Below, piece by piece: positions 17,074 through 27,242 of a stretch of DNA of 64,000 nucleotides; the stretch's first letter is position 1; each line of letters opens with the position of its first letter. The notes under the pieces were generated by a model, which saw nothing but the letters and a program-made list of their open reading frames with translations, made no database searches and had not been told where the DNA came from. The translations under genes and the position numbers were made by a program. Where the stretch lies: NCBI RefSeq assembly GCF_019711595.1, contig NZ_JAIGNR010000001.1, positions 1,178,001 through 1,242,000 on the forward strand, written 5' to 3'. The stretch is from Qipengyuania sphaerica. Its GTDB lineage: Bacteria; Pseudomonadota; Alphaproteobacteria; Sphingomonadales; Sphingomonadaceae.

Positions 17074-18788
17074 CAGCGAGTCCTCGGGAACATCGGCCAG
17101 TCGTTCTCGGCCAGATCGGTGCGGCTCGGCGCCTCGGCATTCGCCTGGCGAAGGTACATCCAGTAATTGCGCATCACGATGGCGACATAGGCCCGCGTCT
17201 CCCAATAGGGGATCGATTCCATCCACAGCAGCGGGTCGCCCTGATCGTTGATCTCGCTGTTCCAGCGCGAGACCGGGGAGGGGCCGGCGTTATAGGCAGC
17301 CATGACCTTGGGCAGGTGTCCGCGTGTGTAGCCAGCCTGCGCCAGTGCCTCGAGCGTGCGCTGGCCGAAGGCGAGGTTGTTGCGCGGGTCCTTCAGGTCG
17401 GCGCCTGCGCTCATGTTGATCGAGGCGGCATATTCGCGCCGGGTAATCGGCATAATCTGCATCAATCCCACTGCCCCGGCGGGACTGACGACACGCTCGC
17501 GAAAGTCCGATTCCTGCAAGGCATGGGCGAAGGCCAGCGCCGGGTCGACACGCCATCCGCCATGCGGCGTATGGTAGGCTACCGGCCAGCGCAGGTTCGG
17601 CGGCGATGCCGTTCCGCGCGGCGAATTGTAGGCCATGTAAGTCTGTGCACCTGTCACTCCCAACGCCCGCGCCAGACGTGTGAGGGCAGCGAAATCGCGC
17701 GGATCGCCATACCTCACCTGCCAGCGTAGCACCTCGTCGGCGACATCGCGGCGACCGACCTCGGCCAGCATGACCGCTTCGCGCACCGCAGGCTCGCCGG
17801 ACAGCTTGCGCCAATCCTCCTGCGTGAGGTCGGGCGCAGTGTGATCGGCGGGCAGGTCCTTGCCCAGCTGCTCGCTCGCCAGCATGCCATAGAGCGTTTC
17901 GTCATAGCGCGCGGCGGCCCTCAGATGCGCATTGGCGAGCTGCGGTTCGCGGCATCGGACGAGGCTCCGTGCAGCCCAGTAATGCGCGGCGACCTTGAGT
18001 TCCGGATTGTTCGCCCCTTGCGCGGCGGCATTGAAGAACTGGCCCGAACGCGAGCAATCGCCCAGGCGCCATGCTGCAAGTCCTGCCACCCAGTCGCCCT
18101 CGGCCACCCAGGGGCCTGACCCTTGCGAAACCAGCTGCGCCATGCCGTGGGCCTCGGCATCGCGGTTCTCGATGTAATAGCTCCACGCAACCCGTTGCCG
18201 CCATTCGGCGCGCGAGGCGCCGGAGAGCGAGGCGTCCACCCCGTCGAGCAGCAGGCGCGCGCCATCGGGATCATCGCTCTTGATCCTGTCGAGGATCGCC
18301 GAGCGGACAGTGGCAGGCATGGTCCCGTCTTCCACCGTTCGCGGGAGCGTGCGCCGGGTGAGACCAGGCTGGCGAGAGAGCGAATTTTCGCGCGGCAGGC
18401 CCGGCTCCCACGAAAGGCCGCGGGTCTTGCCGAGCCGGACCATGCTCTCGGCCTGCGGATTGTTCGGATAGCGCCGGAGCCAGTCCTCGATCCGCGACAG
18501 CTCGATACGCGGGCTTTTCGGGTCGAGGAAATAGGTCGCCAGCGCCGCGCCATGCAGAGGTCCGTCCGGACGCTGCGACAGCGCGAGTTCGACGCGGTCC
18601 CAGTTCTGGCTGTCGATCGCCTCGAACAGCGAGGCGTAATAGAACCGGTCTTCCTGGCTCAGCAGCTGCGGCAAGGCCGCCGAATGCGAGCGGGTGAAAT
18701 AGGCGACGCTGTCCGATTGCGCCGCTGCGGGTGCGGCGGTGGCTGCAAGTCCGATCGCGGTGGCGAGAAGCAGGGGGCGTAAGGTCAT
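17073..18788 (-). CDS. Soluble lytic murein transglycosylase
   Basis: Periplasmic Slt70-like enzyme (571 aa) cleaving the MurNAc-GlcNAc bond with 1,6-anhydro product formation. The N-terminal signal peptide ends near AAPAAAQ (about residue 24). A long alpha-superhelical region follows, then the C-terminal SLT domain with ALQESDFRERVVSPAGAVGLMQ (catalytic Glu near 425) and AYNAGPSPVSRW. The ATG at 18788 overlaps the upstream stop (ATGA); an extra in-frame ATG 9 bases upstream is less likely. Confidence 0.93.
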   Translation of the reverse strand: MTLRPLLLATAIGLAATAAPAAAQSDSVAYFTRSHSAALPQLLSQEDRFYYASLFEAIDSQNWDRVELALSQRPDGPLHGAALATYFLDPKSPRIELSRIEDWLRRYPNNPQAESMVRLGKTRGLSWEPGLPRENSLSRQPGLTRRTLPRTVEDGTMPATVRSAILDRIKSDDPDGARLLLDGVDASLSGASRAEWRQRVAWSYYIENRDAEAHGMAQLVSQGSGPWVAEGDWVAGLAAWRLGDCSRSGQFFNAAAQGANNPELKVAAHYWAARSLVRCREPQLANAHLRAAARYDETLYGMLASEQLGKDLPADHTAPDLTQEDWRKLSGEPAVREAVMLAEVGRRDVADEVLRWQVRYGDPRDFAALTRLARALGVTGAQTYMAYNSPRGTASPPNLRWPVAYHTPHGGWRVDPALAFAHALQESDFRERVVSPAGAVGLMQIMPITRREYAASINMSAGADLKDPRNNLAFGQRTLEALAQAGYTRGHLPKVMAAYNAGPSPVSRWNSEINDQGDPLLWMESIPYWETRAYVAIVMRNYWMYLRQANAEAPSRTDLAENDWPMFPRTR

Positions 18789-19570
18789 GCGGTCCATTCC
18801 AGCCAGCGGTTCCAGAAGTTCTTGCGGCGCGGTGCCGAGCGCGCGAGTTCGGCAAGCTCGGGCGCGAGCAGGAGGGGGAGGGTGCTCTCGCCTGCTTTCA
18901 CCACTGCTGGCTCGCGCGCCATTTCGGGCGGCACATCGAACAGCGGAGCGAGCGAGCGCCCGAAGGCGATAACGCGGTGCGGCGCGGCAAGGGCGATGTG
19001 GTGACGGGTGATTGTACCGAGGCCGCGCACCGAAAGGTCGTTCCAGTCGGGCAGCGCAAGCGGCGCGGGAAGCGCGCTGGCGAGATAGGCCTCGTGCGGG
19101 GCAATCCCCATCGCAGCCAGGATCGCCTCGACGAACTTGCCAGGAGCGCCCGAAAGCAGTTGGTCGGCATCGCCTTCCATCGGTTCGGGAACGAGCACCA
19201 GCAGTTTCGCGCCTTCGACTCCGCGCGGTGGCAGTCGGCGCTCCGGCCCCAGATGTGACAGCGATTTATCCGCCATCCACCATTCGCGAAATTTTTCGAG
19301 TGTTTCCGGCAGTGCACCGGGCGCGCCCCCGATCACATCCCCGCCGGCCGTACCCTCGAACGCGCGTTCGAGCGGGGTCTGCTTGGGTTCTTCGGGCGGT
19401 TTGGCGGGCTTGGGCGACGCTACGGCCTGCTCCTGCTCGGGCTCTGCCAGCCAGCTTGTCGCCTCGTTGCGATAATCGTCCTCGACCCCTGCCTCGCGCC
19501 ACCAGTCGAGCGCTGCTTCGAGCGCGTCTGCGGGCGATAATTCGCGGGATTCCGGCGTATCTGCGATCAT
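18785..19570 (-). CDS. Uracil-DNA glycosylase superfamily protein, divergent
   Basis: A 261-aa protein with a Pro/Glu-rich N-terminal half (residues about 40-110) and a C-terminal UDG-like domain. The pattern GDADQLLSGAPGKFVEAILAAMGI followed by a YLASALP strand resembles family 4/5 UDGs that initiate with G(E/D)...GxPGK. The usual GEAPG nucleophile loop reads VPEPMEG, and the HPS motif near the C-terminus is not visible, so activity is doubtful. It is first in a coupled operon with the transglycosylase and moaB. The ATG at 19570 is chosen because upstream frame is antisense to the ETF-QO gene. Confidence 0.62.
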   Translation of the reverse strand: MIADTPESRELSPADALEAALDWWREAGVEDDYRNEATSWLAEPEQEQAVASPKPAKPPEEPKQTPLERAFEGTAGGDVIGGAPGALPETLEKFREWWMADKSLSHLGPERRLPPRGVEGAKLLVLVPEPMEGDADQLLSGAPGKFVEAILAAMGIAPHEAYLASALPAPLALPDWNDLSVRGLGTITRHHIALAAPHRVIAFGRSLAPLFDVPPEMAREPAVVKAGESTLPLLLAPELAELARSAPRRKNFWNRWLEWTA

Positions 19571-19652
19571 AATCCGTCCACCGCAGGTCTTGACCTCAAA
19601 CCGCCCAGCAATCAAGGCAATCCCAACGTTTACGCGACGAAAAGAGAGAGAC

Positions 19653-21299
19653 ATGAGCGAACGCGAATCGATGCCCTGCGACGTCGTCATCATCGGCGGC
19701 GGCCCGGCCGGCCTTTCGGCGGCCATCCGACTGAAGCAGATCAACGAGGACCTCGAGGTCGTCGTGCTGGAGAAGGGCAGCGAAATCGGCGCGCACATTC
19801 TTTCGGGCGCGGTGGTCGATCCCAAGGCGCTGAACGAGCTGTTCCCCGAATGGCGCGACATGGATTGCCCGATGGCCGAAGTCCCCGTCACCGAGAACCA
19901 CCACTGGGTCCTGTCGGAAGGCGGCAAGTCGGACCTGCCCGAATTCCTCCTGCCTCCCTTCATGAGCAACAATGGCAATTACACCGGCTCGCTCGGCAAT
20001 ATGTGCCGCTGGCTCGCCGAGCAGGCCGAGGCGCTCGGAGTGATGGTCTTCCCCGGCTTCCCCGCTGCCGAGGTGCTGTTCAACGATGCGGGCGCTGTCA
20101 CCGGCGTGGTCACGCAGGACATGGGCATCGCGGCCGATGGTTCGCAGAAGGGCGATTACCAGCCCGGCATGGAAATCCACGCCAAATACACGCTCTTCGC
20201 CGAGGGTGCGCGCGGCAACCTTACCAAGAAGATGAAGGCGAAGTTCGACCTCGAGGCCGATTGCGAGCCGCAGGTCTATGGCCTCGGCATCAAGGAACTC
20301 TGGGACATCGATCCCGACAAGCACGAGCTCGGCTCGGTCATTCACACGCAGGGCTGGCCGCTCAGCGAGACCGGCACCTGGGGCGGCGGTTTCCTTTACC
20401 ACCAGGCGAACGGGCAGGTCGCCTTGGGCTTCGTGACCGCGCTCGATTACCGCAATCCGCACGTCTCGCCCTATCAGGAATTCCAGCGCTGGAAGCATCA
20501 TCCCTCGATCGCCGCGATCCTCGAAGGCGGCAAGCGCGTGGCCTATGGCGCGCGCGTGATCAACGAGGGCGGGTGGCAGTCCGTCCCCAAGCTCGCCTTC
20601 CCGGGCGGCGCGCTGATCGGCTGTTCGGCCGGCTTCGTCAACGTGCCGCGCATCAAGGGCTCTCACACCGCGATGAAGAGCGGAATGCTGGCCGCCGAAA
20701 CGCTCGCCGAAGCGATTGCTGCGGGGCGCGAGCATAGCGAGGAAATGGGCTATGACAGCGCAGTGCGCGAAAGCTGGATCGCGACCGAGCTCAAGAAGGT
20801 GAAGAACGCGCAGCCCGCCGTTGCCAAATATGGCGAAGACCTCGGAACGGTTCTCGCCGGCATCGACATGTGGATGCGCACGCTCAAGATCGGTCTTCCG
20901 ATCACCATGGGGCACCACCGCGACCACGAAATGCTCGAACGCGCGGACCTGTTTGCGCCCATCGTCTATCCCAAGCCCGACGGCACGCTGAGCTTCGACC
21001 GCCTGACCAATGTCAGCTTCAGCTACACCAACCATGCCGAGGACCAGCCGGTGCATTTGAAGGTGCTCGACCGCGAATTGCAGCGCGAAAGCGAGCTGGA
21101 AGTCTACGGCGGCCCCTCGACCCGCTATTGCCCGGCAGGGGTTTACGAGTGGATCATCGAGGAAGGCGCGGAGCCCAAGTTCCAAATCAACTCGCAAAAC
21201 TGCGTCCACTGCAAGACCTGCGACATCAAGGACCCGAACCAGAACATCGAATGGACCACGCCCGAAGGCGGCGGCGGGCCGAACTATCCGAATATGTGA
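19653..21299 (+). CDS. Electron transfer flavoprotein-ubiquinone oxidoreductase
   Basis: Membrane-associated flavo-iron-sulfur protein (548 aa) passing electrons from ETF, and thus from acyl-CoA dehydrogenases, to ubiquinone. The FAD motif GGGPAGL is at residues 15-21. The four cluster ligands are visible: Cys493, Cys517, Cys520 and Cys523 (NCVHCKTCDIKDP). The C-terminus GGGGPNYPNM is family-typical. The ATG at 19653 follows AAAGAGAGAG. etfA/etfB are not in the window. Confidence 0.96.
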   Translation: MSERESMPCDVVIIGGGPAGLSAAIRLKQINEDLEVVVLEKGSEIGAHILSGAVVDPKALNELFPEWRDMDCPMAEVPVTENHHWVLSEGGKSDLPEFLLPPFMSNNGNYTGSLGNMCRWLAEQAEALGVMVFPGFPAAEVLFNDAGAVTGVVTQDMGIAADGSQKGDYQPGMEIHAKYTLFAEGARGNLTKKMKAKFDLEADCEPQVYGLGIKELWDIDPDKHELGSVIHTQGWPLSETGTWGGGFLYHQANGQVALGFVTALDYRNPHVSPYQEFQRWKHHPSIAAILEGGKRVAYGARVINEGGWQSVPKLAFPGGALIGCSAGFVNVPRIKGSHTAMKSGMLAAETLAEAIAAGREHSEEMGYDSAVRESWIATELKKVKNAQPAVAKYGEDLGTVLAGIDMWMRTLKIGLPITMGHHRDHEMLERADLFAPIVYPKPDGTLSFDRLTNVSFSYTNHAEDQPVHLKVLDRELQRESELEVYGGPSTRYCPAGVYEWIIEEGAEPKFQINSQNCVHCKTCDIKDPNQNIEWTTPEGGGGPNYPNM

Positions 21300-21308
21300 C
21301 ACCGGTAA

Positions 21309-22121
21309 GTGGCGAATACCGAAACGGCATATGCCAAGATCAATCTCGCGCTGCATGTCCGCAGGCGGCGGGAGGATGGCTATCACGAGCTAGAGACGCT
21401 GTTCGCCTTCGTCGATGCGGGGGATGTGTTGCGGGTCAATCCCGCTCCCCGCGATCGGCTGACCACTGTCGGCGAGTTTGCCTCGGCGCTGACCGATCCC
21501 TTCGACAACATCGTCATGCGCGCGCTCGGTGCCTTGCCGCGGCCCGAGGGGCTGGACGTTACGCTCGAAAAGAACCTTCCGGTCGCAGCGGGGCTGGGGG
21601 GTGGTTCGGCCGATGCGGGGGCGATATTCCGGATGGTCGAACTCGCCCATGGATTGCCCGACGAGTGGCGCGAGCGGGCGGCCAGGCTGGGCGCAGATGT
21701 ACCGGCTTGCGTCGAAAGCCGCACCTGCGTCGGGCGCGGAACAGGGACCCAGCTTGAACCCGCCGACGACAGCCTCGCCGGCACGCCCGTCCTGCTCGTC
21801 AATCCGCGCATCCCGCTGGCCACCGGGCCGGTGTTCAGGGCTTGGGACGGCGAGGATCGCGGGCCTTTGCCCGAAGGCGATGCGCGCCGCATCGCGCTCG
21901 AAGGCCGCAACGATCTCGAAGCGCCCGCAATCTCGCTCGTCCCCGAAATCGCCGGTGTGCTCGCCGCAATGGGCGGAACCGAGCCGTTTCTCGCCCGTAT
22001 GTCCGGTTCGGGAGCGACATGTTTCGCGCTTTACGAAACCACATCTGCGCGTGACGAGGCCGCTCGGCGCATCGGCTCCGATCACCCCGATTGGTGGCAA
22101 TTGAAAGGCAAGCTTAGATGA
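21309..22121 (+). CDS. ispE: 4-(cytidine 5'-diphospho)-2-C-methyl-D-erythritol kinase
   Basis: GHMP kinase of the non-mevalonate isoprenoid pathway (270 aa). The ATP-binding loop GLGGGSADAGA is near residues 95-105; AYAKINLALHV at the N-terminus and MSGSGATCFALY near the C-terminus are characteristic. GTG start 9 bases after the ETF-QO stop. Its stop overlaps the next gene (ATGA). Confidence 0.96.
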   Translation: MANTETAYAKINLALHVRRRREDGYHELETLFAFVDAGDVLRVNPAPRDRLTTVGEFASALTDPFDNIVMRALGALPRPEGLDVTLEKNLPVAAGLGGGSADAGAIFRMVELAHGLPDEWRERAARLGADVPACVESRTCVGRGTGTQLEPADDSLAGTPVLLVNPRIPLATGPVFRAWDGEDRGPLPEGDARRIALEGRNDLEAPAISLVPEIAGVLAAMGGTEPFLARMSGSGATCFALYETTSARDEAARRIGSDHPDWWQLKGKLR

Positions 22122-22846
22122 TGATCGACAATCTTCCGTATCGCCAGGTCGCTGCGGAGGATGTGCGTCCAAAAGGGCTCCTGGTGGTGGCAGACCATGC
22201 TTCCAACCACGTGCCGCAGGGCATCGATCTCGGCATCGACCCGAAGCTTCTGAACGAACATATCGCGGTCGATATCGGGGTCGAGGGTATCGCCGATCGC
22301 CTTGCGCGCCGCCACGGCATCCCCGCCCATATCGCCACGGTCAGCCGGCTCGTGTGCGATTTTCACCGGAACGAGGACGACCCTTCCGTCGTCCCCACGG
22401 AGAGTGACGGGAAGCTGATCCCCGGCAATATCGGCGCGGACGTCAATGCGCGCCTCAACCTCTTCCACCGGCCCTATCACCACGAGCTCGGCAAGCTGAT
22501 CAAGCGCGTTAAACCGCGCATGCTGATCGCCCTCCACAGCTTCACGCCGAGCCTCGATACGAGTGACGAGGAGCGCCCTTGGGAAGTCTCGCTGCTTTAC
22601 AACAAAGACGATACCGCAGCGCGTCACGCCATCCGCCTTTTTGGCGAGCAAGGACTGACCGTAGGCGACAACCAGCCTTACTCGGGTAAGGAACTTAACG
22701 CCACGATGGACCGCCATGCCGAGGCAAACGGCATCCCCTATTGCACGGTCGAGATCCGGCAGGACCAGATCGATACCAAGGCCGGTCAGGCACGCTGGGC
22801 GGTGATGCTGGCCGATGTGCTCGGTCGGGTTGCTCTCGAAGTCTAG
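22118..22846 (+). CDS. N-formylglutamate amidohydrolase family protein
   Basis: A 242-aa zinc amidohydrolase-like protein. The family motif VVADHASNHVP near residue 24, the VSRLVCDFHRNEDD segment near 80 and LIALHSFTPSL near 135 carry candidate metal ligands. No other hut genes are nearby, so a role in histidine catabolism is not supported; many alphaproteobacteria have such stand-alone members. Translationally coupled to ispE. Confidence 0.88.
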   Translation: MMIDNLPYRQVAAEDVRPKGLLVVADHASNHVPQGIDLGIDPKLLNEHIAVDIGVEGIADRLARRHGIPAHIATVSRLVCDFHRNEDDPSVVPTESDGKLIPGNIGADVNARLNLFHRPYHHELGKLIKRVKPRMLIALHSFTPSLDTSDEERPWEVSLLYNKDDTAARHAIRLFGEQGLTVGDNQPYSGKELNATMDRHAEANGIPYCTVEIRQDQIDTKAGQARWAVMLADVLGRVALEV

Positions 22847-22929
22847 GGACGGGGCAAGCAAAGCTTTTGCGATGACTGCTTGAATTCCGGCGCTTGCGCG
22901 GCGAATGCTGCGCGCAACGGAGGAATTCT

Positions 22930-24648
22930 ATGGCGCGCTTCGACAAGTCAAAGCTCCCCAGCCGTCATGTTTCGGTCGGTCCCGAACGCGCACCGCATCG
23001 CTCTTATTACTATGCGATGGGCCTCACCGAGGAAGAGATCGCACGTCCCTTCGTTGCCGTGGCGAGTGCCGGCAATGACAGTGCGCCCTGCAACACCACG
23101 CTCGACGCGCAAGCGAATATTTGCCGCCAGGGCGTCGACGAGGCGGGCGGCATGCCGCGCCGGTTCAATACCATCACCGTGACCGACGGCATCGCCATGG
23201 GCCACCAGGGGATGAAGAGCTCGCTCGTCAGCCGCGAAGTCATTGCGGATTCGGTCGAGCTGTCGGTCCGTGGTCATTGCTACGATGCGCTGGTCGGCTT
23301 TGCCGGTTGCGACAAGAGCTTGCCGGGCATGATGATGGCGATGTTGCGCCTGAATGTACCCAGCATCTTCGTTTACGGTGGCTCCATCCTGCCCGGCACC
23401 TATCGGGGCGAGGACGTCACCGTGGTCGATGTGTTCGAGGCCGTGGGCCAGCACGCTGCAGGAAACTGCCCCCTCAAAGACCTGACTGCACTTGAGAAAG
23501 TTGCCTGTCCCGGCCACGGCGCCTGCGGCGGCCAGTTCACCGCCAATACCATGGCCTGCGTGGGTGAGGCCATCGGTTTGTCATTGCCGAACAGTAACAT
23601 GGCGCCTGCACCTTACAAGTCGCGAGAAGAAATTGCTGTGGCTGCGGGACGTCAAATCATGACGCTGCTCGAGAAGAATTTGCGCCCGCGCGATATCTGT
23701 ACGCGCGCCGCCTTCGAAAACGCTGCTCGAGTCGTCGCGGCGACCGGCGGTTCGACCAATGCCGCGCTGCATTTGCCCGCGATGGCGCATGAGGCGGGCA
23801 TCGAATTCGACCTTCACGATGTCGCCAATATCTTCAAGTCGACGCCTTACATCGCCGATTTGAAGCCGGGCGGAAAATATGTCGCCAAGGACATGCACGA
23901 GGCCGGCGGAGTCTACATGGCGATGAAGACACTGCTCGACGGCGGTTTTCTCGACCCCGAGCCGATGACCGTGACCGGCAAGACGCTCGGCGAAAATATC
24001 GAGGAAATTACCTGGAACCCGGACCAGAAGGTTTTCTACGAGGTTTCCAACCCGATCACGCCCACCGGTGGTGTAGTCGGCCTCAAGGGCACTCTCGCTC
24101 CGGAAGGAGCTATCGTTAAGGTCGCCGGGATGGACCGGTTGCAGTTCACCGGCCCGGCGCGGGTGTTCGAATGCGAGGAAGATGCATTCGAGGCGGTGGA
24201 GAACCGCGATATCGAGGAAGGCTGCGTCATCGTCATCCGGTACGAAGGCCCAAAGGGCGGCCCAGGCATGCGCGAAATGCTTGCCACAACGGCGGCGCTT
24301 TACGGGCAGGGAATGGGCGAAAAGGTGGCGCTCATTACCGACGGCCGTTTTTCCGGCGCGACCCGTGGTTTCTGCATTGGTCATGTCGGGCCCGAGGCGG
24401 CGGATGGCGGGCCGATCGCGCTGATCGAGGACGGTGACGAGATCGCAATCGATGCAGTTGCAGGGACGATCGACCTTAATGTCGAGCCATCGGTGCTGGA
24501 CGAACGGCGCAAGGCATGGCAGCCGCGCGCCAATGATTACCAGTCCGGAAGCCTGTGGCGCTACGCGCAGAACGTCGGCCCCGCCGCAAAGGGTGCCGTC
24601 ACGCATCCTGGTGCGGCAAAGGAAACGCACGTTTTCGCCGACATCTGA
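22930..24648 (+). CDS. ilvD: Dihydroxy-acid dehydratase
   Basis: Iron-sulfur dehydratase (572 aa) of branched-chain amino acid synthesis. Cluster-binding motifs are visible: CNTTLD near the N-terminus, [13 protein letters not shown] near 130 and [18 protein letters not shown] near 195. The C-terminal [15 protein letters not shown] motif is also intact. GGAGG lies 7 bases before the ATG at 22930; the frame upstream is unsupported. It starts a new unit after a roughly 80-base gap. Confidence 0.97.
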   Translation: MARFDKSKLPSRHVSVGPERAPHRSYYYAMGLTEEEIARPFVAVASAGNDSAPCNTTLDAQANICRQGVDEAGGMPRRFNTITVTDGIAMGHQGMKSSLVSREVIADSVELSVRGHCYDALVGFAGCDKSLPGMMMAMLRLNVPSIFVYGGSILPGTYRGEDVTVVDVFEAVGQHAAGNCPLKDLTALEKVACPGHGACGGQFTANTMACVGEAIGLSLPNSNMAPAPYKSREEIAVAAGRQIMTLLEKNLRPRDICTRAAFENAARVVAATGGSTNAALHLPAMAHEAGIEFDLHDVANIFKSTPYIADLKPGGKYVAKDMHEAGGVYMAMKTLLDGGFLDPEPMTVTGKTLGENIEEITWNPDQKVFYEVSNPITPTGGVVGLKGTLAPEGAIVKVAGMDRLQFTGPARVFECEEDAFEAVENRDIEEGCVIVIRYEGPKGGPGMREMLATTAALYGQGMGEKVALITDGRFSGATRGFCIGHVGPEAADGGPIALIEDGDEIAIDAVAGTIDLNVEPSVLDERRKAWQPRANDYQSGSLWRYAQNVGPAAKGAVTHPGAAKETHVFADI

Positions 24649-24666
24649 CCTTAACGGGGCAGCGCT

Positions 24667-26046
24667 TTGACTGGTGCGGTCCTCACCGTCGACCAGATGC
24701 GCGCGGCCGAGCAGGCGGCGATGGACGCCGGCACCAGCGAATGGGAGCTGATGCAGCGCGCTGGCGAAGGCGCGGCGCAGTGGATTGCGCGAATGGCCGG
24801 TTGGCGCTCCGTGGCTGTTCTGTGCGGCCCGGGCAACAATGGCGGCGATGGCTATGTGATTGCCCAGAGCTTGAGGAAGCGTGGTATCGAAGTAGCCGTG
24901 GTGGCGCCGAAGGAACCGTCGACGGAGACTGCCGAGCGGGCCCGCTCCGAGTTCGCAGGAATGGTTGGCACCAATGGCCTTCCCGATGCGCAGGTCTACG
25001 TCGACTGCCTGTTCGGTTACGGCTTGTCGCGGCAGGTCGAAGGGGACTTTGCAAAGCTTCTCGAAGAGCTTGGGCAAGCCCATGGCTACAAGATCGCCAT
25101 CGATGTGCCCAGCAGCGTCGCAAGTGACAGCGGTCAAGCTCTCGGGCCAGAAGTCGATTACGACCTGACTCTCGCCCTGGGCGCCTGGAAGCATGCGCAT
25201 TTTTCCATGCCCGCCATGGCCCGGATGGGCGCGAAAAGACTGGTCGATATCGGACTGGAGATGCCAGACCTCTTGCCAGCCCTCTCATCTGCGCCGTCCC
25301 TGTCATCGCCCGCGCCCGATGCGCACAAATACAGGCGGGGCTTGCTAGCAATCGTCGCGGGCGAAATGCCGGGGGCGCCCCTGCTGGCTGCCGAGGCGGC
25401 CATGCGAAGCGGGGCGGGGTATGTGAAGCTGCTGAGCGAGCATTCGCATCCCGACGCACCGGCGGAGCTGGTGGTGAGCGATGATCGCGACGAGCTGCAG
25501 GACGAACGTCTGTCTGCGGTTCTGATCGGACCGGGTCTCGGACGCTCGGACACGTCCCGCGAACGATTGGCAGAAACGCTTGCGACCAAGTGTCCCAAAG
25601 TGCTCGACGCCGACGCCTTACACTTGCTCGACAGAAATATTCTCGATGGATGCGACCCCTCTTCCATTGCCATAACGCCGCATGAGGGCGAGCTGGCAAC
25701 ACTCTGCGAGAGCTTCGGCGTCTCCGGGAGCCGCAAGCTGGCCCGCGCCCTTGCGCTGCATTCGGCTACCGGCATGACTGTCCTCGCCAAGGGCCCTGAC
25801 ACCGTTCTTGCCGGCAAGGATGGCACGCGCGTCTTCCCGCGTGGATCGAGCTGGCTTTCCGTAGCAGGGACTGGCGATGTTCTCGCCGGCATCGCCGCCT
25901 CACGCCTTGCGGTTCACGGAGACCTTTTCCGGGCCTGCGAGGAAGCAGTCTGGCTGCACCACGAAGCCGCTACCCTTGCGGGTGTCGGTTTCACAGCTGG
26001 CGAGCTTGCGCGCTCCGTCAATTCTGCCACGGATGTCTACCTGTGA
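24667..26046 (+). CDS. nnr: Bifunctional NAD(P)H-hydrate epimerase / ADP-dependent dehydratase
   Basis: Repairs hydrated NAD(P)H. The N-terminal YjeF_N epimerase domain (residues about 1-205) has CGPGNNGGDGYV near 53-64; the C-terminal carbohydrate-kinase-like dehydratase domain (about 215-455) has GPGLGRS near 288 and the catalytic AGTGDVLAGI near 400. At 459 aa it is slightly shorter than E. coli YjeF. The TTG start is chosen because the family begins with the LTxxQMRAAEQ motif seen right after it. Confidence 0.93.
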   Translation: MTGAVLTVDQMRAAEQAAMDAGTSEWELMQRAGEGAAQWIARMAGWRSVAVLCGPGNNGGDGYVIAQSLRKRGIEVAVVAPKEPSTETAERARSEFAGMVGTNGLPDAQVYVDCLFGYGLSRQVEGDFAKLLEELGQAHGYKIAIDVPSSVASDSGQALGPEVDYDLTLALGAWKHAHFSMPAMARMGAKRLVDIGLEMPDLLPALSSAPSLSSPAPDAHKYRRGLLAIVAGEMPGAPLLAAEAAMRSGAGYVKLLSEHSHPDAPAELVVSDDRDELQDERLSAVLIGPGLGRSDTSRERLAETLATKCPKVLDADALHLLDRNILDGCDPSSIAITPHEGELATLCESFGVSGSRKLARALALHSATGMTVLAKGPDTVLAGKDGTRVFPRGSSWLSVAGTGDVLAGIAASRLAVHGDLFRACEEAVWLHHEAATLAGVGFTAGELARSVNSATDVYL

Positions 26047-27239
26047 GCGACACCGAAATCATTGAGCGTATCGCCGCGAAGGGCGACGGGGTCACGGCGA
26101 CCGGCAGGCATATTGCCGGTGCCGTCACTGGCGATCAGGTGGATGCACAGGGGAACGTCATTCCCGGCCCGCACCACCAGAAACCGCCGTGCAGTCACTT
26201 CGGCGTCTGCGGCGGCTGCCAGCTGCAACACGCCGACGATGAGGCGCTGCGCCAGTTCGTCACTGAGCGCGTCGCGTTCTCCGCCGAGGCGCAGGGCATC
26301 GAGGTGGGCGAACTCTTGCCGACCCACCTCTCGCCCCCGCGCTCGCGCCGCCGCGCGACACTCCATGCGCTGAGCACGGCCAAGGGCGCGGTTCTCGGAT
26401 TCCGCGAGGGGCGCAGCAACCGCGTGGTGGACATGCAGGAGTGTCACATCCTCGATCCGCGGCTTTTCGCGCTCGTCGCACCGCTACGTAAGCTGATTTC
26501 GGATCACGCTGGGAAGGCGCCGATCGACATCTCGCTGACGCTGGCTGACCAAGGGGTGGATTGCTCGCTCAAGGGCTTCGTGGCCGAGGGTCTCGCGGCC
26601 ACCGAAGCGCTGCTCGATTTCGCGCGCGATCATGGCCTTGCGCGCCTGTCGCTCGACCAGGGCTATGGTGCGGAGACGGTGTGGGAGCCCGAGCCGGTCA
26701 CCGTCACGCTGGGACCCGTGCCCGTCGGTATGCCGCAAACCGCCTTCCTCCAACCGACACATGACGGCGAGGATATTCTCGTCGGCGATGCAAAGTCATT
26801 CGTGGGCGATGCCGCCACCATCGCCGATCTTTTCGCAGGGCTGGGCACCTTTGCCTTCTCGCTCGCCGATCCGGCCAAGGTCCTTGCCGTGGAGGCAGCG
26901 CGCGATGCGCATTTTTCCTGCAAGAGCGCTGCGAATTCTCGCGGAATTCCGGTCCACGCCATGCACCGCGATCTCTTCCGCAATCCGCTGACCGCCGAGG
27001 AAGCGGGAAAATTCGGGGCGCTGGTGCTCGACCCTCCGCGGGCCGGAGCGCGCGAGCAGGTCGCGCAGATTGCGGAGAGCTCGGCCTCGCGCGTGGCTTA
27101 CATCAGTTGCAATCCGTCAAGCTGGGCGCGCGATGCCAAAGTGCTTGTCGATGCAGGGTTCAGGCTCGAAAAACTGCGTCCGGTCGGCCAGTTCCGCTGG
27201 TCGACGCATGTCGAGCTGACCAGCTATTTCACGCGGTGA
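26043..27239 (+). CDS. RNA m5U methyltransferase, TrmA/RlmD (RumA) family
   Basis: SAM-dependent uridine C5 methyltransferase (398 aa). Iron-sulfur ligand cysteines CxxxxxCxxC (CSHFGVCGGC) are near residues 50-59. The SAM fold with LFAGLGTFAF is near 262 and LVLDPPRAG near 325; the catalytic Cys is in YISCNPSSWARD near 356. The N-terminal TRAM domain is reduced. The GTG start overlaps the upstream TGA (GTGA). The substrate (23S U1939, U747 or tRNA U54) cannot be chosen from sequence alone. Confidence 0.9.
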   Translation: MSDTEIIERIAAKGDGVTATGRHIAGAVTGDQVDAQGNVIPGPHHQKPPCSHFGVCGGCQLQHADDEALRQFVTERVAFSAEAQGIEVGELLPTHLSPPRSRRRATLHALSTAKGAVLGFREGRSNRVVDMQECHILDPRLFALVAPLRKLISDHAGKAPIDISLTLADQGVDCSLKGFVAEGLAATEALLDFARDHGLARLSLDQGYGAETVWEPEPVTVTLGPVPVGMPQTAFLQPTHDGEDILVGDAKSFVGDAATIADLFAGLGTFAFSLADPAKVLAVEAARDAHFSCKSAANSRGIPVHAMHRDLFRNPLTAEEAGKFGALVLDPPRAGAREQVAQIAESSASRVAYISCNPSSWARDAKVLVDAGFRLEKLRPVGQFRWSTHVELTSYFTR

Positions 27240-27242
27240 GGC

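Noticed and set aside
19596-21386. Long minus-strand open frame opposite the ETF-QO gene
   Set aside because: It is an antisense shadow of a clearly identified gene, with no domain support.
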